64,000 bases of DNA from Elusimicrobiota bacterium (GCA_030696455.1 JAUYSH010000074.1:1-64000), one strand, 5' to 3'; shown: positions 1 through 7,677, numbered from the stretch's first letter. Made by a program: numbers and translations. Notes: a model not told the origin generated them from the sequence alone.

Positions 1-32
1 GGGCCGGCCTTCCTGCGTGATATCGGGTGAGG

Positions 33-515
33 CTACTTCGCGAGCATCTTGGACAGGAAGAAACCGCCGAGCCCGCCCAGGAGTCCGCCGATGAGGGCGC
101 CGACGGGACCGCCGACGAGGAAGCCGACCCCGGCTCCCGCCGCCGCGCCGCCGAGGCCGTACATCAGGCCTTTGCCGCTCATGAGATTCTTGAAGAAGCC
201 GGGCTTGTCCTTGGCTCCGGGCGCGTCGTCCTTGAGGTCGGGGGCGGGGACCTCGGCGATCATGGTCGAGCGAGGGCCGCCGTCCGGGGCCACGACGAGG
301 CCCCCCGTCTTGAGAGCGCCCTGGGAGGCGGCGTTGATCCGGCAGGACTCTCCTACGCAGGCGGTCGCTTCGGCGCCGCACGAGCCGGTGACGCAGCCGC
401 CGTCATACGCGCCGAGATTGCGGGCCGCTCCCCGGGCGTCCTGAAGAGCCGTGTTCGCCCAAGAGGGGGCCGCCAGCGCCAGGAGCAGGGCGGTCAGACC
501 TATTCGATTCACCAT
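33..515 (-). CDS. Small exported glycine-zipper protein
   Basis: 160 aa protein of unknown function. Residues 1-20 form a signal peptide (MVNRIGLTALLLALAAPSWA). A short cysteine-containing stretch follows (CVTGSC, CVGESC; four Cys within about 20 residues), then an acidic/Pro linker. The C-terminal ~45 residues are a glycine-zipper hydrophobic hairpin (GGAAAGAGVGFLVGG...) of the kind that inserts in the envelope. The ORF track extends upstream to 433 aa, but a TATACT -10 box lies exactly 6 nt before ATG 515 and the signal peptide starts there, so I use that start. Inferred location is envelope; the Cys pairs could form disulfides in the periplasm. No enzymatic motif is seen. Confidence 0.75.
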   Translation of the reverse strand: MVNRIGLTALLLALAAPSWANTALQDARGAARNLGAYDGGCVTGSCGAEATACVGESCRINAASQGALKTGGLVVAPDGGPRSTMIAEVPAPDLKDDAPGAKDKPGFFKNLMSGKGLMYGLGGAAAGAGVGFLVGGPVGALIGGLLGGLGGFFLSKMLAK

Positions 516-521
516 AAAACC

Positions 522-527
522 AGTATA
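522..527 (-). promoter_or_regulatory. -10 box TATACT of leaderless promoter
   Basis: TATACT on the minus strand, followed by exactly 6 nt and then the ATG at 515. Transcription would start at or next to the start codon. No convincing -35 was identified. Confidence 0.55.
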
Positions 528-590
528 GTCGCTCCGGCTCGGGCCGACCTGATGCATACGACCCGAGCCGGTCTGGGCCCAAAGACCTAG

Positions 591-1475
591 GTGACAAAAA
601 CGCCCCCCGCCCTGCTCCTGACCGGCGCCACCGGCTACATCGGAAGGCGCCTGGCCCCGGCGTTCCAGGGGGCCTGGAAGGTGTTCCGGGCCTCCCGGAC
701 CGCCGCGGGGGAGGGGGCGCTCGACCTGGACCTGGGCGAGCCCGACACCATCCGCCGGGCCTTCGACGCCGCCGCCCCGGCCGTCGTCATCCATGCCGGG
801 GCCGAGTCCGATCCCGACGCCTGCGAAAAGGACCCCGAGCGCGCCCGCCGCGTCAACGTGGACGCGGTGAAGGCCTTGGCCGCGCTGTGCGGAGCCTCGG
901 GGGCGCGGCTGATTTATTTTTCGACCGACCTCGTCTTCGACGGCGAGCGCGGCTGGTACTCCGAGAACGACGCCCCCTCTCCGAGCGGCGTCTACGCGCG
1001 CGGCAAGCTCGCCGGCGAGGAGGCCGCTCTCGTCCGCGCCCCCGGTGCCGTCGTCCTGCGCATCTCGACCGCCTACGGCCGGCCGCTGGGCGGCCGCCCC
1101 GGCTTCATCGACCGCCTGCGCGAGAAGCTCTTCCGGGGCGAGCCCGTCTCCGCCTTCACCGACCAGTGGCGCACCTCGACCGCCGCCGACCAGCTCCCCG
1201 AGGTCCTCTCCAGGCTTCTCGCCGACCCCGACCTCGCGGGCGTCTTCCACTGGGGCGGCGCCGAACGCGCGACGCGGTATGAAACGGCGATGACGTTCGC
1301 GCGCGTGATGGGTTTCGACGAGCGCCTGGTCCATCCGTCCCGCGCCGTGGACGCGAAGTTCGCTTCTCCACGTCCACGCGACAGCTCTTTGGACTCGTCG
1401 CGCCTGGCCGCCGCGATCGGGGTGGCTCCGTTGACCAATGAGGTTGGATTTAAGGCGTTACGGGGCGCTTGGTGA
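591..1475 (+). CDS. NAD(P)-dependent RmlD-like reductase (extended SDR)
   Basis: 294 aa, similar to dTDP-4-dehydrorhamnose reductase and other extended short-chain dehydrogenases. The N-terminal Rossmann motif is TGATGYIG (GxxGxxG). STDLVFDG follows near residue 110, and the catalytic YxxxK appears as VYARGK near residues 133-137. The length matches RmlD (~290). It probably reduces a nucleotide- or lipid-linked keto-sugar, but no other rhamnose genes are present, so the substrate is open. The start is GTG at 591, with no Shine-Dalgarno site. Its 3' end overlaps the next gene as GTGA, so the two are probably co-translated. Confidence 0.8.
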   Translation: MTKTPPALLLTGATGYIGRRLAPAFQGAWKVFRASRTAAGEGALDLDLGEPDTIRRAFDAAAPAVVIHAGAESDPDACEKDPERARRVNVDAVKALAALCGASGARLIYFSTDLVFDGERGWYSENDAPSPSGVYARGKLAGEEAALVRAPGAVVLRISTAYGRPLGGRPGFIDRLREKLFRGEPVSAFTDQWRTSTAADQLPEVLSRLLADPDLAGVFHWGGAERATRYETAMTFARVMGFDERLVHPSRAVDAKFASPRPRDSSLDSSRLAAAIGVAPLTNEVGFKALRGAW

Positions 1476-2620
1476 AGGAACGAACCGGCCGAGGCCGGGT
1501 GATTTTTGCCTGTGTATTTTTATCGTTGTCTTTGTTAGCCGTTTTCCGCGCCCCCACCTATCACCTCTGGATGTTGTCGATCATAATAACGGAGTGGGGT
1601 CACTACCTAGCCGTCTTGTCTTTATTGCCGTTCGCTCCAGGTTGGAATACAACACGCGGCGGCCAATACTCAGTCGTCATAAGCCTAGCCGCGTCATTTC
1701 TATTCCTCACCCCATTACTCCGCTCGTTGCCCGTTGCTTCAGGCCTACCGCAAAGCATGGAGGCCGCTTTCGGTCCGTCGGATGTCTCCTCCAAGCCGTT
1801 GTCGTTAAAAAACCTGTTCATGGGCGTGCCGTTGGCGCCCGTTCGCGTCTCCACCGAGCAATACGCCCGTTCCTGCGGCGAGGTCCTCTCGCTCGAGTTG
1901 TACCGTCCGTCATCCTCCCTCACCCCCTCTCCCCTAATCATCGTCGTCCACGGCGGCTCGTGGCAAAGCGGCTCCCGCCTCGAGCTCGACCCCCTCTCCC
2001 GCCGTCTCGCCTCCCTCGGCCACGCCGTCGCCTCCGTCGACTACGGCCTCGCCCCGCGCTCCATCTTCCCCGGCCCCGTCGAGGACCTCCGCGACGCGCT
2101 GTCGTTTCTCAGGAAAAACTCCTCTTCCCTGCACCTCGACCCCTCCCGCGTCATCCTCCTCGGCCGCTCCGCCGGCGCCCAGATCGCGCTCGCCGCCGCT
2201 CACGACCCCGAGCCGTTCCCCGGCCTCAAGGGCGCCGTCGTCTTCTACGGCCCCAACGATCTGCTGCTCGCCTGGCGCGTCCCCGGCCCCAAGCGCATGC
2301 TCGACTCGCGCAGGCTCCTGCGCCAGTACCTCGGCGGCTCGCCTGCCGAGGAGCCCGAGCGCTACGCCCAGGCCTCCCCGATCCTGCGTGCCGGGAAATA
2401 TTCGCCGCCCACATTGATGATCCACGGCGGCCGCGACGAGATGGTCTGGCCCCTGCACGAGCACCGCCTGGCGGAGAAGCTCAAGGCCGCGGGCGTGCCG
2501 CATTACTTCCTCGAGCTCCCTTGGGCCACGCACGGCTGCGACTACAACTTCAACGGCCCGTGCGGGCAGCTGTCGACTTACGCCGTCGAACGCTTCCTCG
2601 GCTTCGCTCTCGCCCGCTAG
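1472..2620 (+). CDS. Membrane-anchored alpha/beta-hydrolase (esterase/lipase family)
   Basis: About 382 aa. The N-terminal ~90 residues are hydrophobic with two or three probable membrane segments (VIFACVFLSLSLLAVF; LAVLSLLPF; VVISLAASFLFLTPLL). A BD-FAE/HSL-type esterase domain follows: oxyanion motif HGGSW near residue 160, nucleophile GRSAGAQ near 232, acid GGRDEMV near 322, and His in ATHGCDYN near 353. The triad looks complete. GTG 1472 overlaps the reductase stop (GTGA); TTG 1469, in frame just upstream, is the alternative start. The stop shares the palindrome CTAG with the convergent DUF1499 gene. The N-terminal region uses more AT-rich codons than the hydrolase domain. Likely de-esterifies an envelope or extracellular substrate. 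Confidence 0.75.
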   Translation: MKERTGRGRVIFACVFLSLSLLAVFRAPTYHLWMLSIIITEWGHYLAVLSLLPFAPGWNTTRGGQYSVVISLAASFLFLTPLLRSLPVASGLPQSMEAAFGPSDVSSKPLSLKNLFMGVPLAPVRVSTEQYARSCGEVLSLELYRPSSSLTPSPLIIVVHGGSWQSGSRLELDPLSRRLASLGHAVASVDYGLAPRSIFPGPVEDLRDALSFLRKNSSSLHLDPSRVILLGRSAGAQIALAAAHDPEPFPGLKGAVVFYGPNDLLLAWRVPGPKRMLDSRRLLRQYLGGSPAEEPERYAQASPILRAGKYSPPTLMIHGGRDEMVWPLHEHRLAEKLKAAGVPHYFLELPWATHGCDYNFNGPCGQLSTYAVERFLGFALAR

Positions 2621-3093
2621 GGACCGAGCTCGGCGAAGTAGGCGCGGATGCGCTCCGCGTTGGCCCCGAAGTCGGAGCGTCCGACGCGCGACTTGGAGCG
2701 CACGTGCACCGCGGAGCCGGTCCCGTTCGGGCGCACCTCGATGACGACATCGTCCTTGAAGCGCAGCGCCCCCGTCGTCGCGACGGCCTCGATGACGCGC
2801 GCGGCGGCGTCGGCGGCGAGGACGCTCCAGCGGGGCATGCGCCGGGCGGCGGCGAGCGCCGCCTCATAGGCGGCCTCGGGCGCGTCGGCGCGGGCGAGCG
2901 GCTTGAGGTCGGGGTAGGCCTTGCGCTGGGGGCCGATGTTGGAGATCGCGTAGGTCATGTCGCGGCCGCGGTTCTCGGGCAGCAGCGCCGCGCGACGGAA
3001 GCTCGGCGGGTCGTCGGGCGTCGTCGTGATGTCGTTGATGCGCGGAGCGCAGGCCGCGGCGAGCAGCGCGAATACGGCGAGGAGCTTCTTCAT
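2617..3093 (-). CDS. DUF1499 family lipoprotein
   Basis: 158 aa. A lipoprotein signal peptide ends in a lipobox-like LLAAAC (Cys 15). The rest fits DUF1499: an early Asn/Arg-containing segment, a central amphipathic region (EAALAAARRMPRW), then the diagnostic C-terminal pattern FKDDVVIEVRPNG ... VRSKSRVGRSDFGAN. The biochemical role of DUF1499 is not established; members are often envelope proteins. The start codon lies 24 nt from the divergent 3117 start and both promoters share a TTATATAA core. The stop overlaps that of the convergent hydrolase. Confidence 0.75.
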   Translation of the reverse strand: MKKLLAVFALLAAACAPRINDITTTPDDPPSFRRAALLPENRGRDMTYAISNIGPQRKAYPDLKPLARADAPEAAYEAALAAARRMPRWSVLAADAAARVIEAVATTGALRFKDDVVIEVRPNGTGSAVHVRSKSRVGRSDFGANAERIRAYFAELGP

Positions 3094-3105
3094 GGAGCCA
3101 TCTTA

Positions 3106-3111
3106 TATAAT
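3106..3111 (+). promoter_or_regulatory. -10 box TATAAT, shared divergent promoter core
   Basis: TATAAT lies 5 nt before ATG 3117 on the plus strand. The overlapping palindrome TTATATAA also provides a TATAAG/TATATA -10 candidate 8-10 nt before ATG 3093 on the minus strand, so one AT island may serve both genes. Confidence 0.5.
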
Positions 3112-3116
3112 CGTCC

Positions 3117-3467
3117 ATGCTCCGCCGCGCCTTTCTCGCCGTGCTGGCCCTCGCCGCCGTCGCCGCCGCGGCGCCGGCCGGGCTGACGCTGAGCGAGCGG
3201 GCGGAGCGGCACGTGCGCGAGAGCCATTTCGCCGAGGGCCGCCGCAGCCGGGGAAAAAGCCTTTTCCTTCCGGGCACCGACCTGCGCGAGCTGCTGAAAG
3301 CCGCGGAGAAGGCCAGGCCCGTCCGCCAGAAGAACGGACGCGACAAGCGCGTGACCGGCGGCCGGGAGGTCATCGGGACCGACGGGCGCACGGGCGAGCC
3401 GGTGAAGACCTGCGTCGTGATCGCCGAGCCGGACGGGCGGGTCGTGACGATGTATCCGGGGAGGTAG
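3117..3467 (+). CDS. Small secreted protein, possible EndoU/BECR-like nuclease toxin
   Basis: 116 aa with a signal peptide (MLRRAFLAVLALAAVAAAAPAG). The mature ~95 residues show an RHVRESHF His-containing helix, a GKSLFLPG turn, a central helix (ELLKAAEKA), and a C-terminal two-strand segment (VIGTDGRTGEPV...VVIAEPDGRVVTMYPGR). From memory this order (H..H, K-S-F, then dG.vvT.yP) resembles small RNase toxin domains of the bacterial EndoU/barnase-like group in polymorphic toxins. That match is by eye and uncertain. ATG 3117 follows TATAAT by 5 nt. The next gene begins 1 nt after the stop and looks like a small cytosolic partner, consistent with a toxin/immunity pair. Confidence 0.45.
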   Translation: MLRRAFLAVLALAAVAAAAPAGLTLSERAERHVRESHFAEGRRSRGKSLFLPGTDLRELLKAAEKARPVRQKNGRDKRVTGGREVIGTDGRTGEPVKTCVVIAEPDGRVVTMYPGR

Positions 3468-3468
3468 C

Positions 3469-3771
3469 ATGGGACTCGACGCGTATCTCGAAGACGAATT
3501 CGGCGGGGAGCTGGACCTGTTCATCGACGACGGGGGCATGCTCGCCGCGGCGATCCCCAACGGAAACCCCGATTACCCGATGCTCCGCTACGTGGACGTC
3601 GAGGGCGTGACGGCCTTCAACCGTCTTCAGCTCGCCGTCGTCATCCCCGAGCTCGAGAAGCTCTCGGAGAACGCCGGGGCGAACACCAAGCACGCGCTCT
3701 CCCGCGTGCTCAAGATGGCGCGCAAGGCCGTCTCCGAGCCCCACCTCTATTTGAGCCTGCTGGGAGACTAG
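3469..3771 (+). CDS. Small acidic cytosolic protein, candidate immunity partner
   Basis: 100 aa, acidic, with no signal peptide or membrane segment. It begins MGLDAYLEDEFGGELD and has a helical C-terminal half (FNRLQLAVVIPELEKLSENAG ... ALSRVLKMARKAV) ending in EPHLYLSLLGD. The start is 1 nt after the stop of the secreted nuclease-like gene, with GGGGAGG-type Shine-Dalgarno sequence inside that gene's 3' end. Acidic, small and co-expressed with a secreted putative RNase is the usual form of an immunity protein. I cannot assign a named immunity family. A palindrome of the TTTCCGGAAA type fills the 21-bp gap to the convergent OsmC gene. Confidence 0.55.
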   Translation: MGLDAYLEDEFGGELDLFIDDGGMLAAAIPNGNPDYPMLRYVDVEGVTAFNRLQLAVVIPELEKLSENAGANTKHALSRVLKMARKAVSEPHLYLSLLGD

Positions 3772-3775
3772 CGCG

Positions 3776-3794
3776 ACCGTTTCCGGAAAAAGTC
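3776..3794. repeat. Degenerate copy of the ACTGTTTCCGGAAACAGT palindrome
   Basis: ACCGTTTCCGGAAAAAGTC occupies almost the whole gap between the convergent immunity-like and OsmC stops. It matches the core TTTCCGGAAA of the perfect copies near 7575, 22083 and 25119. Confidence 0.6.
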
Positions 3795-4230
3795 AGGCGG
3801 GCACCACGTTCGCCTCGAGGGTCGGCGCGGTCTTCAGCGAGTTCGCGATGATGCAGTATTTTTTGGCCGTGTCGAGCAGGCGCCGGGCTTCGTCGATCCG
3901 GTCGGCGTCGGTCGTGAGGGTGACCGAGAGCTTGAACGAGGTGAAGACCAGGCCCTCCTTCGTCTTCTCGAGCACGCTCTCGCCCTTCGACTCCCAGCCT
4001 TTGAGCGGGATCTGTGAGCGCTTATTGAGCGAGATCCAGGTGAGCATCAGGCACTGCGTCAGCGCGGCCAACATGAGATGCTCAGGACTCCAGCGCCTCT
4101 CGTCGGTTCCGTCGAACTGCGCGGGCGGGCCGCCGGGGAGGACCGGGCGCGGGCCGGAGGAGAGCTCGCTCGTCTCGCCGGCCTTCCAGGTCAGGGCGAC
4201 TTCATAATGATGGGGAAATGGCTGGGGCAT
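3793..4230 (-). CDS. OsmC/Ohr family peroxide-related protein
   Basis: 145 aa, the normal OsmC length. Both conserved redox cysteines are visible: LTQCLMLTWIS (peroxidatic, near residue 60) and KKYCIIANSLK (resolving, near 125). SPEHLMLAALTQC is the typical OsmC helix. Known members reduce organic hydroperoxides using dithiol donors; others in the family lack a defined substrate. Cytosolic. The start is supported by a TAAACT -10 candidate 6 nt before ATG 4230. It ends facing the immunity-like gene with 21 bp between stops. Confidence 0.85.
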   Translation of the reverse strand: MPQPFPHHYEVALTWKAGETSELSSGPRPVLPGGPPAQFDGTDERRWSPEHLMLAALTQCLMLTWISLNKRSQIPLKGWESKGESVLEKTKEGLVFTSFKLSVTLTTDADRIDEARRLLDTAKKYCIIANSLKTAPTLEANVVPA

Positions 4231-4236
4231 GGGGCC

Positions 4237-4242
4237 AGTTTA
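4237..4242 (-). promoter_or_regulatory. -10-like TAAACT before osmC-type gene
   Basis: TAAACT on the minus strand, 6 nt from ATG 4230, fits the leaderless spacing seen at other genes in the window. Confidence 0.4.
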
Positions 4243-4277
4243 TCATTTCGTCCGTGATCGGCTTTCAGCCCGCCGAC

Positions 4278-4330
4278 TATCCTTAAGGACATAGCCGTCG
4301 GTTAACCGGACGGCTATGTCCTTAAGGATA
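4278..4330. repeat. Perfect 22-bp inverted repeat with 9-nt loop
   Basis: The two arms (4278-4299 and 4309-4330) are exact reverse complements and each contains the palindrome CCTTAAGG. The loop is itself close to palindromic (GGTTAACC). It starts 1 nt after the S9 peptidase stop and lies upstream of the osmC-type gene. There is no T-run, so it is not a classical intrinsic terminator, though it could still act as an RNA 3'-end stabiliser. Confidence 0.85.
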
Positions 4331-4331
4331 A

Positions 4332-6179
4332 TCAGCGCGGAGCGAGCTTCTCCGAGAAGAACGCGACGGTGCGCTCGTAGTAGTCGGTCAGGTTCTTGCG
4401 CCGCGTGAAGCCGTGGCCCTCGTCGGGATACACGACGAGCCCGACGTCGCGGCCGAGCTTCTTGAGCCGGTCGCGGACCAGCTCGGCCTCGGCCAGCGGC
4501 ACGTTCGTGTCGTTGGCGCCTTGAAAGAGAAGCAGCGGGGCCTTCAGCTCGTCCAAGTAGGTGATCGCCGAGCGTTCCTTGAAGAGCGCGGCGTCGTCCT
4601 TGGGGTTGCCCATCTGCGTCTCGTACCAGGTCGCGAAGCGGCTCTTAGACAATTCGTAGTCCAGAACCAGATCGGGCATGCCGTAGGAGGCGACCCCCGC
4701 GGCCCAGTCGCCCTCGTTGCGCGCCAGCGCGTACAAGGTCGAGTAGCCGCCGTAGCTTCCGCCGGTGATGCCGGCCCGCTTCGCGTCGGCCTCGCCGCGG
4801 GCGGCGAGGAAGCGCGCGCCCGCGATCATGTCCTTGCGGTCCCCGCCGCCCCAGTCCTTGCGGTTGGCGTCGAGGAAGGCGCGGCCGAAGCCGGTCGAGC
4901 CCCGGTAGTTGGGGGCGAGCACGGCGAAGCCCGCCTCGGCGAGGGCCTGGCGCATCGGGTGGAAGTCGTCGAAGCTCTGCCAGTCCGGGCCGCCGTGGAC
5001 CATCACGACGACGGGCGGGGGCGTGCCCAGGCGAGCGACCGGGGGCTTGAGGTAAACGGCGCTGATTTTTTTCCCGTCGAAGGACGGATACGTGATGATC
5101 TCGCCCTGGGCGAGCTCCTCGGCCTTCACCCCGCCGAGCATCGAGCGCGTCAGCTGGGTCCGCTTGCCGGTGGCCAGCTCGAGCTTCCAGGCGTCGGGGG
5201 CGCGGGAGGAGTCGCTCCAGTCGTAGAACGCGAATCTGCCCGCGTCGTCGAGGGCGAAGCCCTCGATGCGGCCCTTCGCCGGCGTCAGGCGCTCGAGCTT
5301 GGCGCCGGGGGAGCGCAGGCGGTACAGCGCGGAGGCGCCGCCTTCGTTGCGCGTGAAGACGATGCCCGCGCTTTTGTGCCAGTCGGCGTCCTCGACGTCC
5401 CAGCCCGAGGGTCCGATGAAGCGGCCCTTCCCGCCGTCGCCGATCAGGTACAGGCGGTGGAAGCCCTTCTCGTCCTCCGCGGCGGTCAGCAGGCTCTTGC
5501 CGTCGGGGGACCAGGCCTGCGGGATGACGATGCCGCCCTTGACCGGCGGCTCGGCGTACTCGACCATCCGCCCGTCGGCCGAGGCGAGGACGAGGTCGCC
5601 GGAGCGGTCGTCTCCGGTGCGGGTCGCGGCGATCATCTTCCCGTCGGGGGACCAGACGGGGAAGAAGACGTTGACGGCCTCGTGGGTCAGCTGACGCTCC
5701 TTGCGGGTCGCCAGGTCCATGACGAAGAGCTGGAAGACGAACGGCTCGCCGGGATCGGCGGTGAAGGCGATCATCTTGCCGTCGGGCGAATACGCGGGCG
5801 AGGTCTCCGCGCGCGTGGACTTGGTCAGGTTCTCCGCCGGGCCGCCCGCCGCGGGAAGAAGAAAAAGGTCCGGGCGCTCGTCGCCGCCGTAGTCGGACGC
5901 AATAATAATATTTTTGCCGTCAGGCGAAACGTCGACCGAAACCACTTGCTCCGAAAGGTCGGTCAATTGCGTCGGCCAGCCTCCCGACGCCGGGACGCTC
6001 CATAGTTCCATGGCGCCCGTAATGTCCGTCGTAAAGAACGCCTCTTTGCCGTTCGGCGCGGCGTCCACGCTCGTCATTTGGCGCACAAGCGCCAGCCGTT
6101 TCGGAGAATACGCGGGCCGGTCCGCCGCCGTCGCGGCGCCGGCCGATAGAAGCACGAGCAAGAGCGTTCTCATATTCAT
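4332..6179 (-). CDS. Exported S9 family peptidase (prolyl oligopeptidase/acylaminoacyl peptidase type)
   Basis: 615 aa. Signal peptide MNMRTLLLVLLSAGAATA, then about 330 residues of TolB/PD40-like beta-propeller repeats (SPDGKxIAF, WSPDGKMIA repeated). The C-terminal catalytic alpha/beta-hydrolase has Ser in GGSYGGYS (~474), Asp in GANDTNVPL (~553) and His in DEGHGF (~589). It cleaves short peptides in the periplasm or outside the cell. The ORF-track 980 aa version reads through the upstream M20 gene; the true start is ATG 6179, overlapping the M20 stop as ATGA. The two peptidases therefore form one operon. A perfect inverted repeat follows the stop. Confidence 0.9.
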   Translation of the reverse strand: MNMRTLLLVLLSAGAATAADRPAYSPKRLALVRQMTSVDAAPNGKEAFFTTDITGAMELWSVPASGGWPTQLTDLSEQVVSVDVSPDGKNIIIASDYGGDERPDLFLLPAAGGPAENLTKSTRAETSPAYSPDGKMIAFTADPGEPFVFQLFVMDLATRKERQLTHEAVNVFFPVWSPDGKMIAATRTGDDRSGDLVLASADGRMVEYAEPPVKGGIVIPQAWSPDGKSLLTAAEDEKGFHRLYLIGDGGKGRFIGPSGWDVEDADWHKSAGIVFTRNEGGASALYRLRSPGAKLERLTPAKGRIEGFALDDAGRFAFYDWSDSSRAPDAWKLELATGKRTQLTRSMLGGVKAEELAQGEIITYPSFDGKKISAVYLKPPVARLGTPPPVVVMVHGGPDWQSFDDFHPMRQALAEAGFAVLAPNYRGSTGFGRAFLDANRKDWGGGDRKDMIAGARFLAARGEADAKRAGITGGSYGGYSTLYALARNEGDWAAGVASYGMPDLVLDYELSKSRFATWYETQMGNPKDDAALFKERSAITYLDELKAPLLLFQGANDTNVPLAEAELVRDRLKKLGRDVGLVVYPDEGHGFTRRKNLTDYYERTVAFFSEKLAPR

Positions 6180-7546
6180 TTCCCCGCCGTCCTCACCACG
6201 ATGTCCCGCAGATACGTCGCGTACCAGTCCAGCCCCGCCAGCGGCAGCCGCTCGTCCTCGCCGTGCACGCGCTCGAGGTCCTCGCGCGTCATCGGCGGGT
6301 CGATGCCGTAGACGATGGTGCCCGTGCCCCGGATGTCCTGCGAATCCGTGGTCCAGGCGGCCATGTAGGGCATCACCCGCACGCCCGGGGCGGCGGCGAC
6401 CGCGGCGCGAAACAGGTCGGTGTCGACGGGCATGGCGCCGACCGGCTTGCGCGTCGGCGGCTCGAAGGCGAACTCGATCAAGGGGTCGCCGACGACGCGC
6501 TTGATGTCGGCGATCATATCCGCCGCCTCGCGCCCCGGCAGCAGGCGCGCGTTGAAGGTCGCCGTCGCGTCGGCGGGGATAACGTTGCTCTTGTAGCCCG
6601 CCTTGAGCATGGTCGGCGTCACGGTGTCGCGCAGCATGGCTCCGAGCTCCGGGGCCAGGACCGCCAGCGCAGTGGCCGCCCGCTCGCGCCGGGGGCCGGC
6701 GGGGGCGGCGAGCAGGGCCTTGACCGCGGCGGCGACCGCGGGCTCGCCCGTCTCGGCCTGGCGCTCGAGGAAGCCGCGCGTGACCGCGTTCAAGGCCACG
6801 GGGAATTCGTGAGCGGCGAGGCGCGCCACCGCGCCGGCCAGGCGCGCGAGGGCGTTGTCCGCGGTGGGGACCGAGGAGTGGCCGGGCTTGCCCTTGGCGG
6901 TCAAGGTCAGGTCCATGTACTCCTTCTCGGCGGCCTCGACGCGCACCTCGCGGATCTTCCCGTCCTTCCAGAGCGAGTTGCCGCCCTCGTTGATCGCGAA
7001 CTCGGCGGCGACGAGGTCGGGCCGCTCCCGGAGGAGGTGGTCGATGTGGCGCACGGGCGCGCCGCTTTCCTCGTCGGCCTCGGCGAAGAAGATGACGTCG
7101 CGCACCAGCGGCGCGCCGGTCCGCTTGAGCCAGGACATGACCGCCATCTGCGCGCCGCACATGCCCTTGACGTCGGCCGTCCCGCGGCCGTACAGGTAGC
7201 CGTCCTTCTCGACCGGCACGAAGGGCGGGGTTTTCCAGCCGGCCGGATCGGCGGGCACCACGTCGGTGTGGCACATGAGCAGCAGCGGGCGCTTGGAGCC
7301 GTCGCCCTTGAGGCGCGCGACGAGGCTCGTGCGCGTGCCGGTCGAGGTGTACAGCTCCGAGGTTATCCCGTCCTTCCTGAGCGCCGCCTCGATGTAGCGC
7401 GCGGCGATGATCTCGTTGCCGGGCGGGTTCGAGGTGTCGAGCGCCACCAGGGCCTTGGTGTGGGCCAGCGTGTCGCGCTTGAGGTCCGCGTCGGCGTCGG
7501 CGGCGCGCAGGGGCGCGGCGAGGAGCAGGAGCAGGAGGGGGATCAT
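6176..7546 (-). CDS. Exported M20 family metallopeptidase
   Basis: 456 aa, beginning MIPLLLLLLAAPLRAADA (signal peptide). Di-zinc M20 signatures are present: His in MCHTDVVP (~92), bridging Asp in GRGTADVKG (~123) and the catalytic/ligand Glu pair in ADEESG (~157). A central dimerisation domain follows (AEKEYMDLTLTAKGKPGHSS). The family hydrolyses dipeptides, N-acyl amino acids or similar. I choose ATG 7546 over the track's TTG 7552 because TAGAAT lies exactly 6 nt upstream. It is translationally coupled to the downstream S9 peptidase. Confidence 0.9.
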   Translation of the reverse strand: MIPLLLLLLAAPLRAADADADLKRDTLAHTKALVALDTSNPPGNEIIAARYIEAALRKDGITSELYTSTGTRTSLVARLKGDGSKRPLLLMCHTDVVPADPAGWKTPPFVPVEKDGYLYGRGTADVKGMCGAQMAVMSWLKRTGAPLVRDVIFFAEADEESGAPVRHIDHLLRERPDLVAAEFAINEGGNSLWKDGKIREVRVEAAEKEYMDLTLTAKGKPGHSSVPTADNALARLAGAVARLAAHEFPVALNAVTRGFLERQAETGEPAVAAAVKALLAAPAGPRRERAATALAVLAPELGAMLRDTVTPTMLKAGYKSNVIPADATATFNARLLPGREAADMIADIKRVVGDPLIEFAFEPPTRKPVGAMPVDTDLFRAAVAAAPGVRVMPYMAAWTTDSQDIRGTGTIVYGIDPPMTREDLERVHGEDERLPLAGLDWYATYLRDIVVRTAGK

Positions 7547-7552
7547 GGACAA

Positions 7553-7558
7553 ATTCTA
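7553..7558 (-). promoter_or_regulatory. -10 box TAGAAT of the M20/S9 operon
   Basis: TAGAAT with exactly 6 nt to ATG 7546, again leaving no room for a Shine-Dalgarno site. It decides the start of the M20 gene. Confidence 0.55.
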
Positions 7559-7574
7559 GCCAAAGTAGGGCTCC

Positions 7575-7594
7575 AACTGTTTCCGGAAACAGTT
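7575..7594. repeat. Perfect 20-bp palindrome AACTGTTTCCGGAAACAGTT
   Basis: An exact palindrome between the PspA-repeat gene and the M20 promoter. The same core TGTTTCCGGAAACA recurs at 22083 and 25121 and in degenerate form at 3778. It lies just upstream of the M20 -10 box (7553-7558), where an operator could sit. Confidence 0.9.
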
Positions 7595-7621
7595 CATGTG
7601 AAATTCCGTTCTATAAAAGGT

Positions 7622-7656
7622 GAAGGCCCGCGCGATTCGTCGTCGCGCGGGCCTTC
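7622..7656 (-). terminator. Intrinsic terminator of the PspA-repeat gene
   Basis: A 14-bp perfect GC-rich stem (GAAGGCCCGCGCGA / TCGCGCGGGCCTTC) with a 7-nt loop sits 22 nt after the stop at 7678. On the minus strand it is followed by ACCTTTTAT, a short T-tract. Confidence 0.7.
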
Positions 7657-7677
7657 GGGGGTCCGAAAGAATGCCGA

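Noticed and set aside
33-1334. 433-aa minus-strand ORF as one protein
   Set aside because: Only the last 160 codons have protein-like sequence and a signal peptide; the upstream part is antisense to the RmlD-like gene.
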